Positions 42,610 to 51,786 of a DNA stretch of 64,000 nt are shown here, in pieces. The stretch covers positions 1 through 64,000 of the forward strand of contig NZ_FOEE01000011.1 in the NCBI RefSeq assembly GCF_900110555.1. The letters are read 5' to 3'. The notes beneath the pieces are model-generated. The model did not search any database. It saw nothing but the letters and a program-made list of their open reading frames with translations, and had not been told where the DNA came from. Source of the DNA: Trujillonella endophytica (GTDB lineage Bacteria > Actinomycetota > Actinomycetes > Mycobacteriales > Geodermatophilaceae). The translations under genes and the position numbers were made by a program. The number at the start of each line of letters is the position of its first letter. Positions within the stretch are counted from its first letter, which is position 1.

Positions 42610-43422
42610 GTGGCGACCCACCCGATCGGTGTACACGTCGGCCCCGGCCTGACCGAGGAGAACGAGCTCGTCGACGGCGGGCCGATGGCCCGTGCGGCGG
42701 AGATGGACGCCGACGGCGTGCAGGTCTTCCTCGGCGACCCGCAGGGCTGGAAGGCGCCGGTGCCGCGTCCGGACGCCGACGCGCTGCGCGAGGGCGACGT
42801 CGCCGTCGTCGTCCATGCCCCGTACGTGCTCAACGTGGCCACGACCAACAACCGGATCCGCATCCCCAGCCGCAAGCTGCTCGGCCAGCACGCGCAGGCA
42901 GCGGCGGCGGTGGGCGCCCTGGGCCTGGTCGTGCACGGCGGGCACGTGCTGGCCGGCGAGGACCCGGCGGTCGGTGTCGACAACTGGCGCAAGACCTTCT
43001 CGCGGCAGGCCGAGGCCGGCGGCTTCCCCGTTCCGCTGCTGGTGGAGAACACCGCCGGCGGCGGCAACGCCATGGCCCGCGACCTCGACGCCCTCGCCCG
43101 GCTGTGGGAGGGCATCGGCGAGTTCGGCGCCGGCTTCGTGCTCGACACCTGCCACGCCTGGGCGGCCGGCTGGGACCTGGAGACGGCGGTGGACGACGTC
43201 CGCGCGATCACCGGCCGCATCGACGTCGTCCACCTCAACAACAGCCGCGACCCGGCCGGCTCCAGCCGGGACCGGCACGCACCCCTGGTCGGCGGCGAGA
43301 TCCCGACCGAGGTGCTGCTGGCCGTCGCGCGCGCCGCCGACGCCGCGATCGTGCTCGAGACCCCGGGCGACGCCGCCGCCCACGCCGAGGAGGTCGCGAT
43401 GCTGCGGGAGGCGCTGGCCTAG
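42610..43422 (+). CDS. Endonuclease IV-like (AP endonuclease family 2) protein
   Basis: 270-residue TIM-barrel of the Nfo/xylose-isomerase-like family. It reads GVHVGPGLTEENELVDGGPM, FLGDPQGWKAP, VVHAPYVLNVATTNNRIRIP, LVVHGGHVLAGEDPA, PLLVENTAGGGNAMARD and VLDTCHAWAAGWDL, which supply the zinc ligands (His, Glu, Asp-His), then VVHLNNSRDPAGSSRDRHAP. All three zinc-site motifs are intact, so AP-endonuclease activity is likely. Its stop overlaps that of the convergent glycosyltransferase gene within CTAG (43419-43422). Confidence 0.9.
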   Translation: MATHPIGVHVGPGLTEENELVDGGPMARAAEMDADGVQVFLGDPQGWKAPVPRPDADALREGDVAVVVHAPYVLNVATTNNRIRIPSRKLLGQHAQAAAAVGALGLVVHGGHVLAGEDPAVGVDNWRKTFSRQAEAGGFPVPLLVENTAGGGNAMARDLDALARLWEGIGEFGAGFVLDTCHAWAAGWDLETAVDDVRAITGRIDVVHLNNSRDPAGSSRDRHAPLVGGEIPTEVLLAVARAADAAIVLETPGDAAAHAEEVAMLREALA

Positions 43423-44978
43423 GAGCCGTCCACGCCGGTCCCGGCCGGAAGGGGCTTCCGCCGCAGGCGGGCGGCGATCGTCGAGACGGTCAGCCGGTCC
43501 GGCGCGTGGTCGAGCACGCCCCCGGCCGGGTCGTCGACGCCGCGCCAGCTCGCGCGGACGACGTCGTGGTCGGGCCGCCAGACCTCGTGCACGACGAGCG
43601 CAACGAGCACGACCAGCGCGGCGTCGCGGCCCAGCACGCCGATCCAGAACCACTCCTCGTCGATGCCGCGGTTCGCCGACCCCAGGTACCAGAGCATCGT
43701 GACCACCCAGACCAGCGCCTCGGCGGCCTGCCACAGCAGCAGCGACCTCCAGCGCGGCCGGGCGAGCACGGCCAGCGGGAGCAGCCAGAGCGAGAACTGC
43801 GGGCTCCACACCTTGTTCAGCAGCAGGAAGCCGGCCACGAGCAGGAAGGCCACCTGCGCCACCCGGGGCCGCACCGGGGCCGCGAGGGTCAGCCAAGCGA
43901 CCCCCGACCCGTAGGCCAGCAGGGCGACGGCGATCACGGTGTTGAGCACCGAGGGCGACTGCCCCTCGGCGAGCGGTCCGTCGAAGGCCCGCCCGTCGGT
44001 GAGGGTGATCACCAGGTTCCACAGCGTCTCCGGATTGGCCGGCCGGGTGCGGCTGAACGTGAAGAACGTGGCCCAGTTGTCGAAGGCGAGCACCGCCACC
44101 GGCACGTTGACCGCCAGCCACGCGACGGCGGCCGCGCCCGCGGTGCGCAGCCACGGGCGCCAGGTACCCGCCCGGAGGCAGAGCAGCAGCAGCGCGCCCA
44201 GCACCAGCAGCGGATAGAACTTCGCCGCCACCGCCAGCCCCAGCAGCACGCCGGCCAGCACCTGGCGCTGCCGCGCCCAGGCCCACATGCCGAGCCCGGT
44301 CAGCGCGACGGCCAGCAGGTCCCAGTTGGTGAAGGCGTGCACCAGCAGCAGGGGCGAGAGGGCCACCATCGCGGTGTCCCACGGGCGGCGGCCGGCGAGC
44401 GCCATGACGGTGCGGGTGACCACGAAGGCCAGGAGCGTCAGCAGCAGGCAGGTGACGACGTAGTAGACCTGCACGTCGGGGAAGCCCGGCAGGAAGCCCT
44501 GGGCGCCGGAGACCTCGCCGTAGGCCCGGGCCAGGCCCGCCGCCACGGCCATCAGCCCACCGGTCAGCACCGGGTACTCGACTGCGGAGTCCAGATAGGG
44601 CACGGCGCCCCCGTCGAGCCCGTGCACCCCGAACAGCGGAACCGCGTCGTTGTAGCAGAAGTGCGTGTACTGACGCTGGCCCGACCACATGCCCGCGGAG
44701 CAGGGCGCCTGCTTCGTCCAGGCCAGCGCGAGCACCGCCGAGGTGAACAGCAGGCAGACCCGCAGGGGCGTCCAGAACAGCGCCCGGCCGATGACGCCGT
44801 GCCGGCCCCAGGGACCTCCGACGGCCTCGCCGGCCTGCGCGGCGACCGGGTCGCTCCAGGTCGGCACCACCCGGTCCGGCCGGTCGGCGACGGCGGCCGC
44901 CGCCGGCTCGCGCCACCGCACGGACCCCCCGGCAGCAGAGCTGTCCGAGGGGTCCGTGGGGTGCGCGGCGCCGGTCAC
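43419..44978 (-). CDS. Polytopic membrane glycosyltransferase (GT87-like)
   Basis: 519 residues, about ten membrane helices, of the DUF2029/GT87 mannosyltransferase-like group; equivalent by position to Rv0051 next to ponA1 in M. tuberculosis. The catalytic loop region includes PYLDSAVEYPVLTGGLMAVA, consistent with an Asp/Glu pair outside the membrane. Other segments are DTAMVALSPLLLVHAFTNWD, LLAVALTGLGMWAWARQRQV and VLLGLAVAAKFYPLLVLGAL. These enzymes use polyprenyl-phosphate sugars to build cell-envelope glycans. GTG 44978 is 20 nt after the PBP stop, so it is in the same operon. Confidence 0.85.
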   Translation of the reverse strand: MTGAAHPTDPSDSSAAGGSVRWREPAAAAVADRPDRVVPTWSDPVAAQAGEAVGGPWGRHGVIGRALFWTPLRVCLLFTSAVLALAWTKQAPCSAGMWSGQRQYTHFCYNDAVPLFGVHGLDGGAVPYLDSAVEYPVLTGGLMAVAAGLARAYGEVSGAQGFLPGFPDVQVYYVVTCLLLTLLAFVVTRTVMALAGRRPWDTAMVALSPLLLVHAFTNWDLLAVALTGLGMWAWARQRQVLAGVLLGLAVAAKFYPLLVLGALLLLCLRAGTWRPWLRTAGAAAVAWLAVNVPVAVLAFDNWATFFTFSRTRPANPETLWNLVITLTDGRAFDGPLAEGQSPSVLNTVIAVALLAYGSGVAWLTLAAPVRPRVAQVAFLLVAGFLLLNKVWSPQFSLWLLPLAVLARPRWRSLLLWQAAEALVWVVTMLWYLGSANRGIDEEWFWIGVLGRDAALVVLVALVVHEVWRPDHDVVRASWRGVDDPAGGVLDHAPDRLTVSTIAARLRRKPLPAGTGVDGS

Positions 44979-44998
44979 GCGCCCAGTCTGCCGGGCCG

Positions 44999-47449
44999 TC
45001 AGCCGCCGGTGTTCGGCTGCTGCTGACCGCCGCCGTTGTTGCCGAAACCACCACCGCCGCCGCCTGGCGGCAGCACGGTGCCGGGCGCGGGCGCGGTGCT
45101 GCCGCCTACCGGTGGGACCACGGGCGGGACGGGGGAGGAGGACGACGGCGACGAGGGGGTGGTGGGCGTCACCGAGGTCTCCGGGGCCTCCTCCACCTCG
45201 GTCTCCGGCGCCGGTGCCGAGCTCGTGGGCGGGGCCGACTCCGTCGCCGGGGCCTCCGAGGTCGGCGGCGCGGTCTCCGTCGCCGGCGGGCCCTCGCGGT
45301 CGGCGTCGATCACCGCCTCGGTGGGCAGCGGCTCCTCGGGCGTGCCGGCGAGCACCGTGTCCATGAACTGCTGCCAGATCGCGCCCGGGAGGCCGGCGCC
45401 GTAGATGATCGACCCCGAGGCGTTCACGATCGGGTCCCGCACGTCGGTGCCCATCCACACCGCCGTCGACAGCGACGGGGTGTAGCCCACCATCCAGGCG
45501 TCGCTGTTGTCGGTGGCGTTCAGGCCCTGGGTACCGGTCTTGCTGGCCACGGGGCGGTCGCCGTCCAGCGTGCGGCGGGAGTAGTCGGCGACGTCCAGCA
45601 TCGCGACCGTCGTGTCGTTGGCGACGTCGCCCGGGACGGCCTGCTCGCCGGGGTCGCCGCCGTACTCCAGGAGCACCGCACCGGAGGTGTCGGTGACCCG
45701 CGCGACGAAGTACGGGCTGCGCTCCACGCCGCCGGCGGCGAGGGTGGCGAAGCCGTGCGCCTGGTCGATGGTGCGCATCTCGTACTCGCCGATGCCGATC
45801 GCCGCACCGGTGGAGCCGTCGGCGTTGGCCAGGGTCGTGGCGCCCTCCAGCAGGCCCCCCTGCCAGGACTCGGGCAGCCCGGTGGCCGCGAGCGCCGTCG
45901 CCCGCACGTTCTCGGCGCCGACCTCGTACGCCAGCCCGTAGAACGTGGTGTTGAGCGAGCGGGTCATCGCCTCGGCCAGCGTGCAGTTGCCGCACGAGGC
46001 CCCGCCCGAGTTGCGCACCGGGGCGTCGCGGTCGGGGAAGGTCTGCGGGGACGACCCGTCGCGCCGCGACTCGATCCCGATGCCCTGCTGCAGCGCGGTG
46101 GCCAGCACGTAGGGCTTCATCGACGAGCCCGGCTGGCGCTGCGCCTGCGCGTAGTCGGTGCCGGTGCCGTTGAGGCCCCCGTAGTACGCCCGGACGGCGC
46201 CGGTCCGCGGATCGATCGCGACCAGCGCCTGGCGCAGGTTCTCCGGCTCGCCCTCCATGACGTCGGTGACCGCGGCGAGCGCGGCGTCCTGCGCCGGCTT
46301 GTCGATCGTGGTGGTGATGCGCAGGCCACCGGCGAAGATCTGCTGCTCCGTGTAGCCCTTGGCCCGCAGCTCGTCCAGCGCCTGCCGGACGACGAGCCCC
46401 TCCGGGCCGCCGGGGATGCCCAGGCTGCTGTCGGTGCGCGGCAGGACCGTCGGGTACACCGCGGCGGAGCGCTGCTCGGCGGTGACCCAGCCCTCCTCCT
46501 CCATCGCGTCCATGACGCGCTCCCACCGGCCCAGCGAACCCTCCGGGTTCACCTCGGGGTCGTTGTTGGAGGGGTTGCGGATCAGCACCGAGAGCACGGC
46601 GCCCTGCTCGGCGGTCAGCGCGCTCGCCGGCACGCCGAAGAAGGTGTTGGCCGCGGCCTCGATGCCGTACGCACCGCGGCCGAAGTAGATGGTGTTGAGG
46701 TAGTTCTCGAGGATCTCGTCCTTCGAGTACTCGTTGTCCAGCTTGATGGCCAGGAAGAGCTCCTGGAACTTGCGGCTGAACGTCTGCTCCGACGTCAGGA
46801 AGGCGTTCTTGACGTACTGCTGGGTGATCGTCGAGCCGCCCTGCGTGGAGCCGCCGGTGACGTTGTTCCACGCCGCCCGGACGATGCCGGTGAACGAGAT
46901 GCCCGGGTCGGAGTAGAAGTCGCGGTTCTCCGCGGCGAGGATCGCGTTGCGGGCCGGCTCCGACACCTGGTCGAGGGTGACGTTGGTGCGGTTCTCGTCA
47001 CCCAGGCGCGCCATCTCGGTGGTGCCGTCGGAGTAGTAGACGACCGTCGTCTGCGCGTTCTGCACGCTGTTGGGGTCGGGCACCTCCGTCGTCGCGTAGA
47101 CGACGCCGACGAAGACGGCGAGCAGCACGAACATGCCCGCCACCACGCCGGCGAGGATCTTGAGCCTGCGGCGACGGCGCTGCTTCTTCGTGCGGGTGGG
47201 CCCGCCCTTGCGGCCGCCCTTCCCGCCACCCCCGCCGGAGCCCCTGCCCCCGCCACCGTTGCCGCCCGGGCCGGGTGGCCGGCCGCCGCCGGACCCGGAG
47301 CCGGGCGGGCGGTTGCCACCGGAGCCCGAGGACCCGGTGCGCGACGCCGTCGTCCGGGCCCGGGTGGGCCCGCCGGGGCGGGCGGGGGGAGGCCGGCGGA
47401 CGGAGCCGGCCGCTGGGCCGACCGGTGACGTCTCGTCGTGGGAGGGCAC
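44999..47449 (-). CDS. Bifunctional class A penicillin-binding protein (PonA1-like)
   Basis: Polymerises and cross-links peptidoglycan. The 816-residue protein has a cytoplasmic Gly/Pro/Arg-rich segment (1-92), a membrane helix (LKILAGVVAGMFVLLAVFVG), a GT51 transglycosylase domain (AILAAENRDFYSDPGI, GGSTITQQYVKNAFLT, KDEILENYLNTIYFGRGAYG) and a transpeptidase domain with SSMKPYVL (active Ser), SLNTTF and KTGTQGL motifs. It ends in a Pro/Thr/Ser tail and a Gly/Gln-rich tip. GTG 47449 follows AGGAAGGGG. Gene order (PadR, DUF5318, PBP, GT87) matches the ponA1 region of mycobacteria. The disordered ends are probably regulatory, as phosphorylation sites often lie there. Confidence 0.95.
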   Translation of the reverse strand: MPSHDETSPVGPAAGSVRRPPPARPGGPTRARTTASRTGSSGSGGNRPPGSGSGGGRPPGPGGNGGGGRGSGGGGGKGGRKGGPTRTKKQRRRRRLKILAGVVAGMFVLLAVFVGVVYATTEVPDPNSVQNAQTTVVYYSDGTTEMARLGDENRTNVTLDQVSEPARNAILAAENRDFYSDPGISFTGIVRAAWNNVTGGSTQGGSTITQQYVKNAFLTSEQTFSRKFQELFLAIKLDNEYSKDEILENYLNTIYFGRGAYGIEAAANTFFGVPASALTAEQGAVLSVLIRNPSNNDPEVNPEGSLGRWERVMDAMEEEGWVTAEQRSAAVYPTVLPRTDSSLGIPGGPEGLVVRQALDELRAKGYTEQQIFAGGLRITTTIDKPAQDAALAAVTDVMEGEPENLRQALVAIDPRTGAVRAYYGGLNGTGTDYAQAQRQPGSSMKPYVLATALQQGIGIESRRDGSSPQTFPDRDAPVRNSGGASCGNCTLAEAMTRSLNTTFYGLAYEVGAENVRATALAATGLPESWQGGLLEGATTLANADGSTGAAIGIGEYEMRTIDQAHGFATLAAGGVERSPYFVARVTDTSGAVLLEYGGDPGEQAVPGDVANDTTVAMLDVADYSRRTLDGDRPVASKTGTQGLNATDNSDAWMVGYTPSLSTAVWMGTDVRDPIVNASGSIIYGAGLPGAIWQQFMDTVLAGTPEEPLPTEAVIDADREGPPATETAPPTSEAPATESAPPTSSAPAPETEVEEAPETSVTPTTPSSPSSSSPVPPVVPPVGGSTAPAPGTVLPPGGGGGGFGNNGGGQQQPNTGG

Positions 47450-47617
47450 GAAGGAAGCCCCTTCCTGACTGTCGTGTGGGACGGGACGGTTACGTCCCAC
47501 TACCCAGAGTGGCGTGTTCGACTGTGCGAGCGGGGGATGTCGACGGCGTTGCGACGGGCACGCCCCGGTCCGGCCCGGTACAACGACGCGACCGGGGTCG
47601 GGGTGTTCCCGGCGCCG

Positions 47618-48034
47618 CTACTGCTCCGTCGCCGCCCGGCGGCGGGGGCGCCGCGACTGGCGGCCGGGCTCGGGTTCGACACCGAGCACGTACGAGCAGT
47701 CCAGGTGGTTCCAGCCGCATGCCCGGCACACCTCGACCTCGTACACGGTGAACTCCTCCTGCATGGTGTCCATCCGGGCCAGTTCGGCGTGCGTCTTGGC
47801 CGAACCGGACACGTGCCCGAGCCCGTCGCCGTAGACGTAGCTCACGGTCGTGAGCCGGTGTCCCCGGCAGACCGGGCAGGTCTCCTCGGTCCGGTCGCCG
47901 TGGTGCCGCGCCGCCCGGGTCAGGTACGGACCGGCGTCGCAGACCTCGTAGAGGCTGGTGCGCCCGGTCTGCACCGCGGCGAGGACGGCACGCCGCCGCA
48001 GCGAGTAGTCCACGACAGATCGTCGTCCGGGCAC
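47618..48034 (-). CDS. DUF5318 zinc-ribbon protein
   Basis: 138 residues with two Cys pairs: ETCPVCRGHRLTTVSYVYGD and EVEVCRACGWNHLDCSYVLG, forming a zinc ribbon. The N-terminus VDYSLRRRAVLAAVQTGRTS is the usual family opening. It corresponds by position and motif to Rv0049, encoded upstream of ponA1. Function unknown; possibly a cell-wall or division-linked regulator. GTG 48034 is 6 nt from the -10 TACCCT, so the mRNA is probably leaderless; GTG 48013 is an alternative start. A basic tail (RRPRRRAATEQ) ends the protein. Confidence 0.85.
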   Translation of the reverse strand: MPGRRSVVDYSLRRRAVLAAVQTGRTSLYEVCDAGPYLTRAARHHGDRTEETCPVCRGHRLTTVSYVYGDGLGHVSGSAKTHAELARMDTMQEEFTVYEVEVCRACGWNHLDCSYVLGVEPEPGRQSRRPRRRAATEQ

Positions 48035-48040
48035 CGCGCC

Positions 48041-48046
48041 AGGGTA
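48041..48046 (-). promoter_or_regulatory. -10 hexamer of the DUF5318 gene
   Basis: TACCCT on the minus strand ends 6 nt before GTG 48034. Confidence 0.45.
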
Positions 48047-48153
48047 CGCACGCACCGGCACGCGGCGGAGGCTCCGGACGGCCCACCCCGTCGTCCGTGG
48101 CGGACGCCACGCCACTCGCGGGTGACCGGATGGTGGCCTCCCGCGCACTCCCC

Positions 48154-48174
48154 GATGTATCGTCTCGATACATC
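48154..48174. promoter_or_regulatory. Palindromic operator upstream of padR-ino1
   Basis: GATGTATCG-TCT-CGATACATC, a perfect 9-bp inverted repeat, 26 nt before the PadR start. It contains ATGT and ACAT half-sites of the PadR type, so autoregulation is likely. Confidence 0.75.
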
Positions 48175-48200
48175 GACCGGCAGAGGGCCTGGGGGGCGGA

Positions 48201-48812
48201 GTGCTCGAGTTCGCCATCCTGGGCCTGCTGCAACAGTCACCGATGCACGGATACGAGCTGCGCAAGCAGCTCGCCTCGGTCCTCGGCGGCCTGCGCAGCA
48301 TCTCCTACGGCTCGCTGTACCCCGCGTTGAAGCGGCTCCACAAGGCCGGGCTCGTCACCACCGTCGAACCCGGCCCGGGGGAGCTGCTGCCGGCGGACGC
48401 ACCGCCGCTCACCGGCCGCCGGGGAAAGGTGGTCTACACGATCACCGCGGAGGGCAAGGAGCGCTTCCAGGAACTGGTCAGCCAGGCCGGCCCGGAGGCG
48501 TACGACGACGGAGGCCACTTCGGCGTCCACCTGGCCTTCTTCCGGCACACCGCCGCGGACGTGCGGCTGCGGATCCTCGAGGGCCGCAGGCGCACGGTGG
48601 AACGGCAGCGGGAGGGCCTGCGGTCCTCGCTGGGGCGGACCCGCGAGCGGGTCGACCGCTACACGCTGGAACTGCAGCGCCACGGGCTCGAGTCGGTGGA
48701 CCGGGAGGTCCGCTGGCTCTCGGAGCTCATCGACAGGGAGCTCACCGAGAGCGCGCCCACAGACAGGGAGCACCGGGACGGCACGGCCGCGGATGACGGT
48801 CGCACGCACTGA
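48201..48812 (+). CDS. PadR-family transcriptional regulator
   Basis: 203 residues with the PadR winged helix at the start: [40 protein letters not shown] and [13 protein letters not shown], then [19 protein letters not shown]-terminal helical Vir-like dimerisation domain (about 125-195) follows. It is equivalent by position to Rv0047c beside ino1 in mycobacteria. GTG 48201 follows GGGGGGCGGAG. A perfect palindrome lies in its promoter and only 73 bp separate it from ino1, so the pair is one operon that it probably controls, linking inositol supply to an unknown signal. Confidence 0.92.
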   Translation: MLEFAILGLLQQSPMHGYELRKQLASVLGGLRSISYGSLYPALKRLHKAGLVTTVEPGPGELLPADAPPLTGRRGKVVYTITAEGKERFQELVSQAGPEAYDDGGHFGVHLAFFRHTAADVRLRILEGRRRTVERQREGLRSSLGRTRERVDRYTLELQRHGLESVDREVRWLSELIDRELTESAPTDREHRDGTAADDGRTH

Positions 48813-48885
48813 CCCGGTGCCCGGGGGCGGACACCCGCCCCGCACACACAGCCGGACCCCCGGGTCCAACGGAGAGAGGAAGCTC

Positions 48886-49965
48886 ATGGGAGCCGTCAAG
48901 GTCGCCATCGTCGGCGTCGGCAACTGCGCCGCGTCGCTCGTGCAGGGCGTGCACTACTACCGGGACGCCGACGAGAGCGCCTCGGTCCCCGGCCTCATGC
49001 ACGTCCGCTTCGGCGAGTACCACGTCTCCGACGTGCAGTTCGTCGCCGCGTTCGACGTGGACGCCAAGAAGGTCGGTCGCGACCTCTCCGAGGCGATCGT
49101 CGCCAGCGAGAACAACACCATCAAGATCTGCGACGTGCCGCCGCTCGGGATCCCCGTCCAGCGGGGCACCACGCTCGACGGCCTCGGCAAGTACTACCGC
49201 GAGACCATCGAGGAGTCCGACGACCAGCCGGTGGACGTCGTCGCCGCGCTGCGCGAGTCCGGCGCCGACGTGCTCGTCTGCTACCTGCCGGTGGGATCGC
49301 AGAAGGCGGCGGAGTTCTACGCGCAGGCCGCCCTCGACGCCGGGGTCGCGTTCGTGAACGCCCTCCCGGTCTTCATCGCGGGCACCAAGGAGTGGGCGGA
49401 CAAGTTCACCGCCGCGGGCGTGCCGATCGTCGGCGACGACATCAAGAGCCAGGTCGGCGCCACCATCACCCACCGGGTGCTGGCGAAGCTGTTCGAGGAC
49501 CGCGGTGTCCAGCTCGACCGCACGATGCAGCTCAACGTCGGCGGCAACATGGACTTCAAGAACATGCTCGAGCGCGAGCGCCTGGAGTCCAAGAAGATCT
49601 CCAAGACCCAGGCCGTCACCAGCCAGGTCGACCGGGACATGGGCAAGGACAACGTCCACATCGGCCCCTCGGACCACGTGCCGTGGCTGAGCGACCGCAA
49701 GTGGGCCTACGTCCGCCTCGAGGGCCGCGCGTTCGGTGACGTCCCGCTGAGCCTCGAGTACAAGCTCGAGGTCTGGGACTCCCCGAACTCGGCCGGCATC
49801 ATCATCGACGCCGTCCGCGCGGCGAAGATCGCCAAGGACCGCGGCATCGGCGGCCCGATCCTGTCGGCGTCGTCCTACTTCATGAAGTCGCCGCCGGTCC
49901 AGTACGACGACAGCCAGGCCCGTGACGCCGTGGAGGCCTTCATCCGCGGCGACATCGAGCGCTAG
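48886..49965 (+). CDS. ino1: Inositol-3-phosphate synthase
   Basis: Converts glucose-6-phosphate to L-myo-inositol-1-phosphate with NAD, the entry to phosphatidylinositol and mycothiol in actinobacteria. The 359-residue protein has the NAD-binding start [75 protein letters not shown] and [20 protein letters not shown], then [20 protein letters not shown]. This is the short bacterial form. GGAGAGAGGAAG precedes ATG 48886. Mycothiol would complement the trxA-trxB redox genes at the window end. Confidence 0.97.
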   Translation: MGAVKVAIVGVGNCAASLVQGVHYYRDADESASVPGLMHVRFGEYHVSDVQFVAAFDVDAKKVGRDLSEAIVASENNTIKICDVPPLGIPVQRGTTLDGLGKYYRETIEESDDQPVDVVAALRESGADVLVCYLPVGSQKAAEFYAQAALDAGVAFVNALPVFIAGTKEWADKFTAAGVPIVGDDIKSQVGATITHRVLAKLFEDRGVQLDRTMQLNVGGNMDFKNMLERERLESKKISKTQAVTSQVDRDMGKDNVHIGPSDHVPWLSDRKWAYVRLEGRAFGDVPLSLEYKLEVWDSPNSAGIIIDAVRAAKIAKDRGIGGPILSASSYFMKSPPVQYDDSQARDAVEAFIRGDIER

Positions 49966-49981
49966 CAGCCGCGCGCTCCAC

Positions 49982-50065
49982 ACGACGAGGACCTCTCTGC
50001 CCGCCCCCCGGTGGGGGCCCACCGCGAGCTTGCGCGCGGCGGGGGCAGGGAGGTCCTCTCGTCGT
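49982..50065. terminator. Long hairpin after ino1
   Basis: ACGACGAGGACCTCTCTGCC (from 49982) pairs with a complementary arm ending at 50065 over about 24 bp with a few bulges, enclosing a GC-rich inner loop. It starts 16 nt after the ino1 stop. Confidence 0.75.
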
Positions 50066-50125
50066 TCCCGGGGCCCGGCCCCGTCGCGTTCCGCGTGTGC
50101 GCCGGGCCGCCCGCACGTTGCTGCC

Positions 50126-50131
50126 TACGCT
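50126..50131 (+). promoter_or_regulatory. -10 hexamer of a leaderless promoter
   Basis: TACGCT ends 7 nt before ATG 50139 of the lipoprotein gene. Confidence 0.5.
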
Positions 50132-50138
50132 GACGCCC

Positions 50139-50906
50139 ATGCCGCCGCGCCGCCGTCCCCTGCTGGCCGCGGGCGTGGTGCTGGCCGTGCTCCCCGGGCT
50201 CGCCGCCTGCTCGGACGACGGCGAGCGGCAGGAGGGCGACGCGGTCAGCGAGGCCGAGGCCGACGTGCTCGCCGGCCTGCTCGCCCGCAACACCGAGGAA
50301 GGCGGGGCGGACTTCGTCGTCACCGCCCCCTACGGCGAGGACGCACTGCTGACACTGACCGGCGAGGTGGACTACACCGACGACGTCGGCCGGGCGCAGG
50401 CCGTCACCAGCGCCGGGGGCGCCGAGCAGGTGCGGACGGTGTTCTTCACCGCCGACCGGGTGTGGTTCGGCGACGTGCCGGGCCTGGCCGAGGCGCTCGA
50501 GGCCGCGGGCCTGCCGCCGGCCGGCTACGTCCGCCGTCCCCTCGCCCCCGAGGGGGAGGAGGCCAGCGCACCGCTGACCGACGTCCTGGTCCGGCTGGTG
50601 CTGAACCTGTCCGCGCCCGAGGGCGACGACCCCGGGGTGTTCCGCGCCGGCGACTACAGCTGGGAGGGGCAGCGCTCCATCGACGGCCGGCTGAGCACGG
50701 TCTTCGCCTCCCCGACCGGCTGGACGGTCGCGGTCGACGGCTCCACGGACCTGCTCCTGCAGTACGTCACCGGCCTGCCGGGGCAGGAGTCGCGGGTCAC
50801 CGTCTCGCTCAGCGACCACGGGCCGCGGGACATCGCGCCGCCGGCGGACGAGGAGACGGTGGACGGCGCGGCGCAACCGGCGCTGCTGGCCGCCGTCGGC
50901 CTCTGA
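50139..50906 (+). CDS. Lipoprotein, LppX/LprG-like in outline
   Basis: 255 residues with a lipoprotein signal peptide (RRRPLLAAGVVLAVLPGLAAC, lipobox LAAC, Cys near residue 24). The mature part has an alternating beta-strand pattern (GGADFVVTAPYGEDALLTLT, GEVDYTDDVGRAQAVTS, VRTVFFTADRVWFGDVPG, YSWEGQRSIDGRLSTVF) similar to LolA/LppX-type lipid carriers or to DUF domains of actinobacterial lipoproteins. The assignment is tentative. It is preceded by the ino1 terminator and read from its own probable leaderless promoter. Function unknown. Confidence 0.75.
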   Translation: MPPRRRPLLAAGVVLAVLPGLAACSDDGERQEGDAVSEAEADVLAGLLARNTEEGGADFVVTAPYGEDALLTLTGEVDYTDDVGRAQAVTSAGGAEQVRTVFFTADRVWFGDVPGLAEALEAAGLPPAGYVRRPLAPEGEEASAPLTDVLVRLVLNLSAPEGDDPGVFRAGDYSWEGQRSIDGRLSTVFASPTGWTVAVDGSTDLLLQYVTGLPGQESRVTVSLSDHGPRDIAPPADEETVDGAAQPALLAAVGL

Positions 50907-51015
50907 GGCGAACCCCGAGCCGACCGGGCCCGGACGTGCGGGAAGGGGCGGCCTCTTCCCCAGACCGCCCCTTCCCGGGCTCATTCCTACCAGAAACCGC
51001 CCGGCGGCGCTGCCC

Positions 51016-51675
51016 TCAGTTGACGGAGGGATCGGCCGGCGCGGTCGACAGGACGGCGAGCCGGCCGGTCTGGCGGCCCATGACCTGCCGCCACAGCTCC
51101 GGCCCCGCCAGCTCGCTCATCACGTCGCCCGGGACCCCCGCGACGCAGGCCCAGGCGCCCTCGGCGACCTCTCCGGCCAGTTGCCCGGGAGACCAGCCGG
51201 CGTACCCGGCGAACACCCGCAGCCCGGTCACCAGGTCCTCGAGCTCGGCCGGATCGGCGTCCAGGTCGACCAGGCACACCTCGTCGGCCACGCGGCGCAG
51301 GCCCGAGTCCTCGTCGAGCGCCCCGGGCGGGCTGGTGGCCAGGCACAGCGCGGTGTCGGTCTCGCAGGGGCCGCCGACGTGGAAGACCCCCGGGTCCACC
51401 GCGAGCTCGCACCAGCCGGGGAGCACGTCGCGGATCTCGACCTGGCTCGGCCGGCCCAGGACGACGCCCAGCGTGCCCGTGTCGTTGTGGTCCAGCACGT
51501 AGACGACGGTGCCGGCGAAGGTCGGGTCGGTGAGCGAGGGCAGCGCCACGAGCAGCGACCCGGGCCGGACGTCCTCGACCGAACCGGTCGACAGCGACGG
51601 CACCGCATCAGGGCGGCGTCGCCCGGTGGTGGGCCGCGCCGGCGGGCCGAAATCGGGATCGGGCGGGGAGGTCAT
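51016..51675 (-). CDS. YqgE/AlgH family protein
   Basis: 219 residues. The family core is clear: VRPGSLLVALPSLTDPTFAG, TVVYVLDHNDTGTLGVVLGR, VFHVGGPCETDTALCLATSP, RVFAGYAGWSPGQLAGEVAE and GAWACVAG. Proteins of this type (DUF179) are widespread but functionally undefined. An N-terminal extension of about 35 residues is Pro/Arg-rich. The ATG at 51675 has GGAG just upstream. The gene is divergent from the MFS transporter. Confidence 0.92.
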   Translation of the reverse strand: MTSPPDPDFGPPARPTTGRRRPDAVPSLSTGSVEDVRPGSLLVALPSLTDPTFAGTVVYVLDHNDTGTLGVVLGRPSQVEIRDVLPGWCELAVDPGVFHVGGPCETDTALCLATSPPGALDEDSGLRRVADEVCLVDLDADPAELEDLVTGLRVFAGYAGWSPGQLAGEVAEGAWACVAGVPGDVMSELAGPELWRQVMGRQTGRLAVLSTAPADPSVN

Positions 51676-51774
51676 CGCGCTCCAGTGTGCCCCACCCCGG
51701 CCCGCGGCGACGCGCCGAGTGGCGCGGCGGGCCGGCACCGGCCCGGCGGTCACGCGGCGGTACCGGCCCCGACC

Positions 51775-51780
51775 TAGGGT
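51775..51780 (+). promoter_or_regulatory. -10 hexamer of a leaderless promoter
   Basis: TAGGGT ends 6 nt before GTG 51787 of the MFS gene. Confidence 0.5.
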
Positions 51781-51786
51781 GACCGG

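Noticed and set aside
41883-45026. 1047-residue open frame on the plus strand
   Set aside because: It runs antisense across four clear genes and is built of Arg/Gly/Pro/His runs typical of a GC-rich shadow frame.
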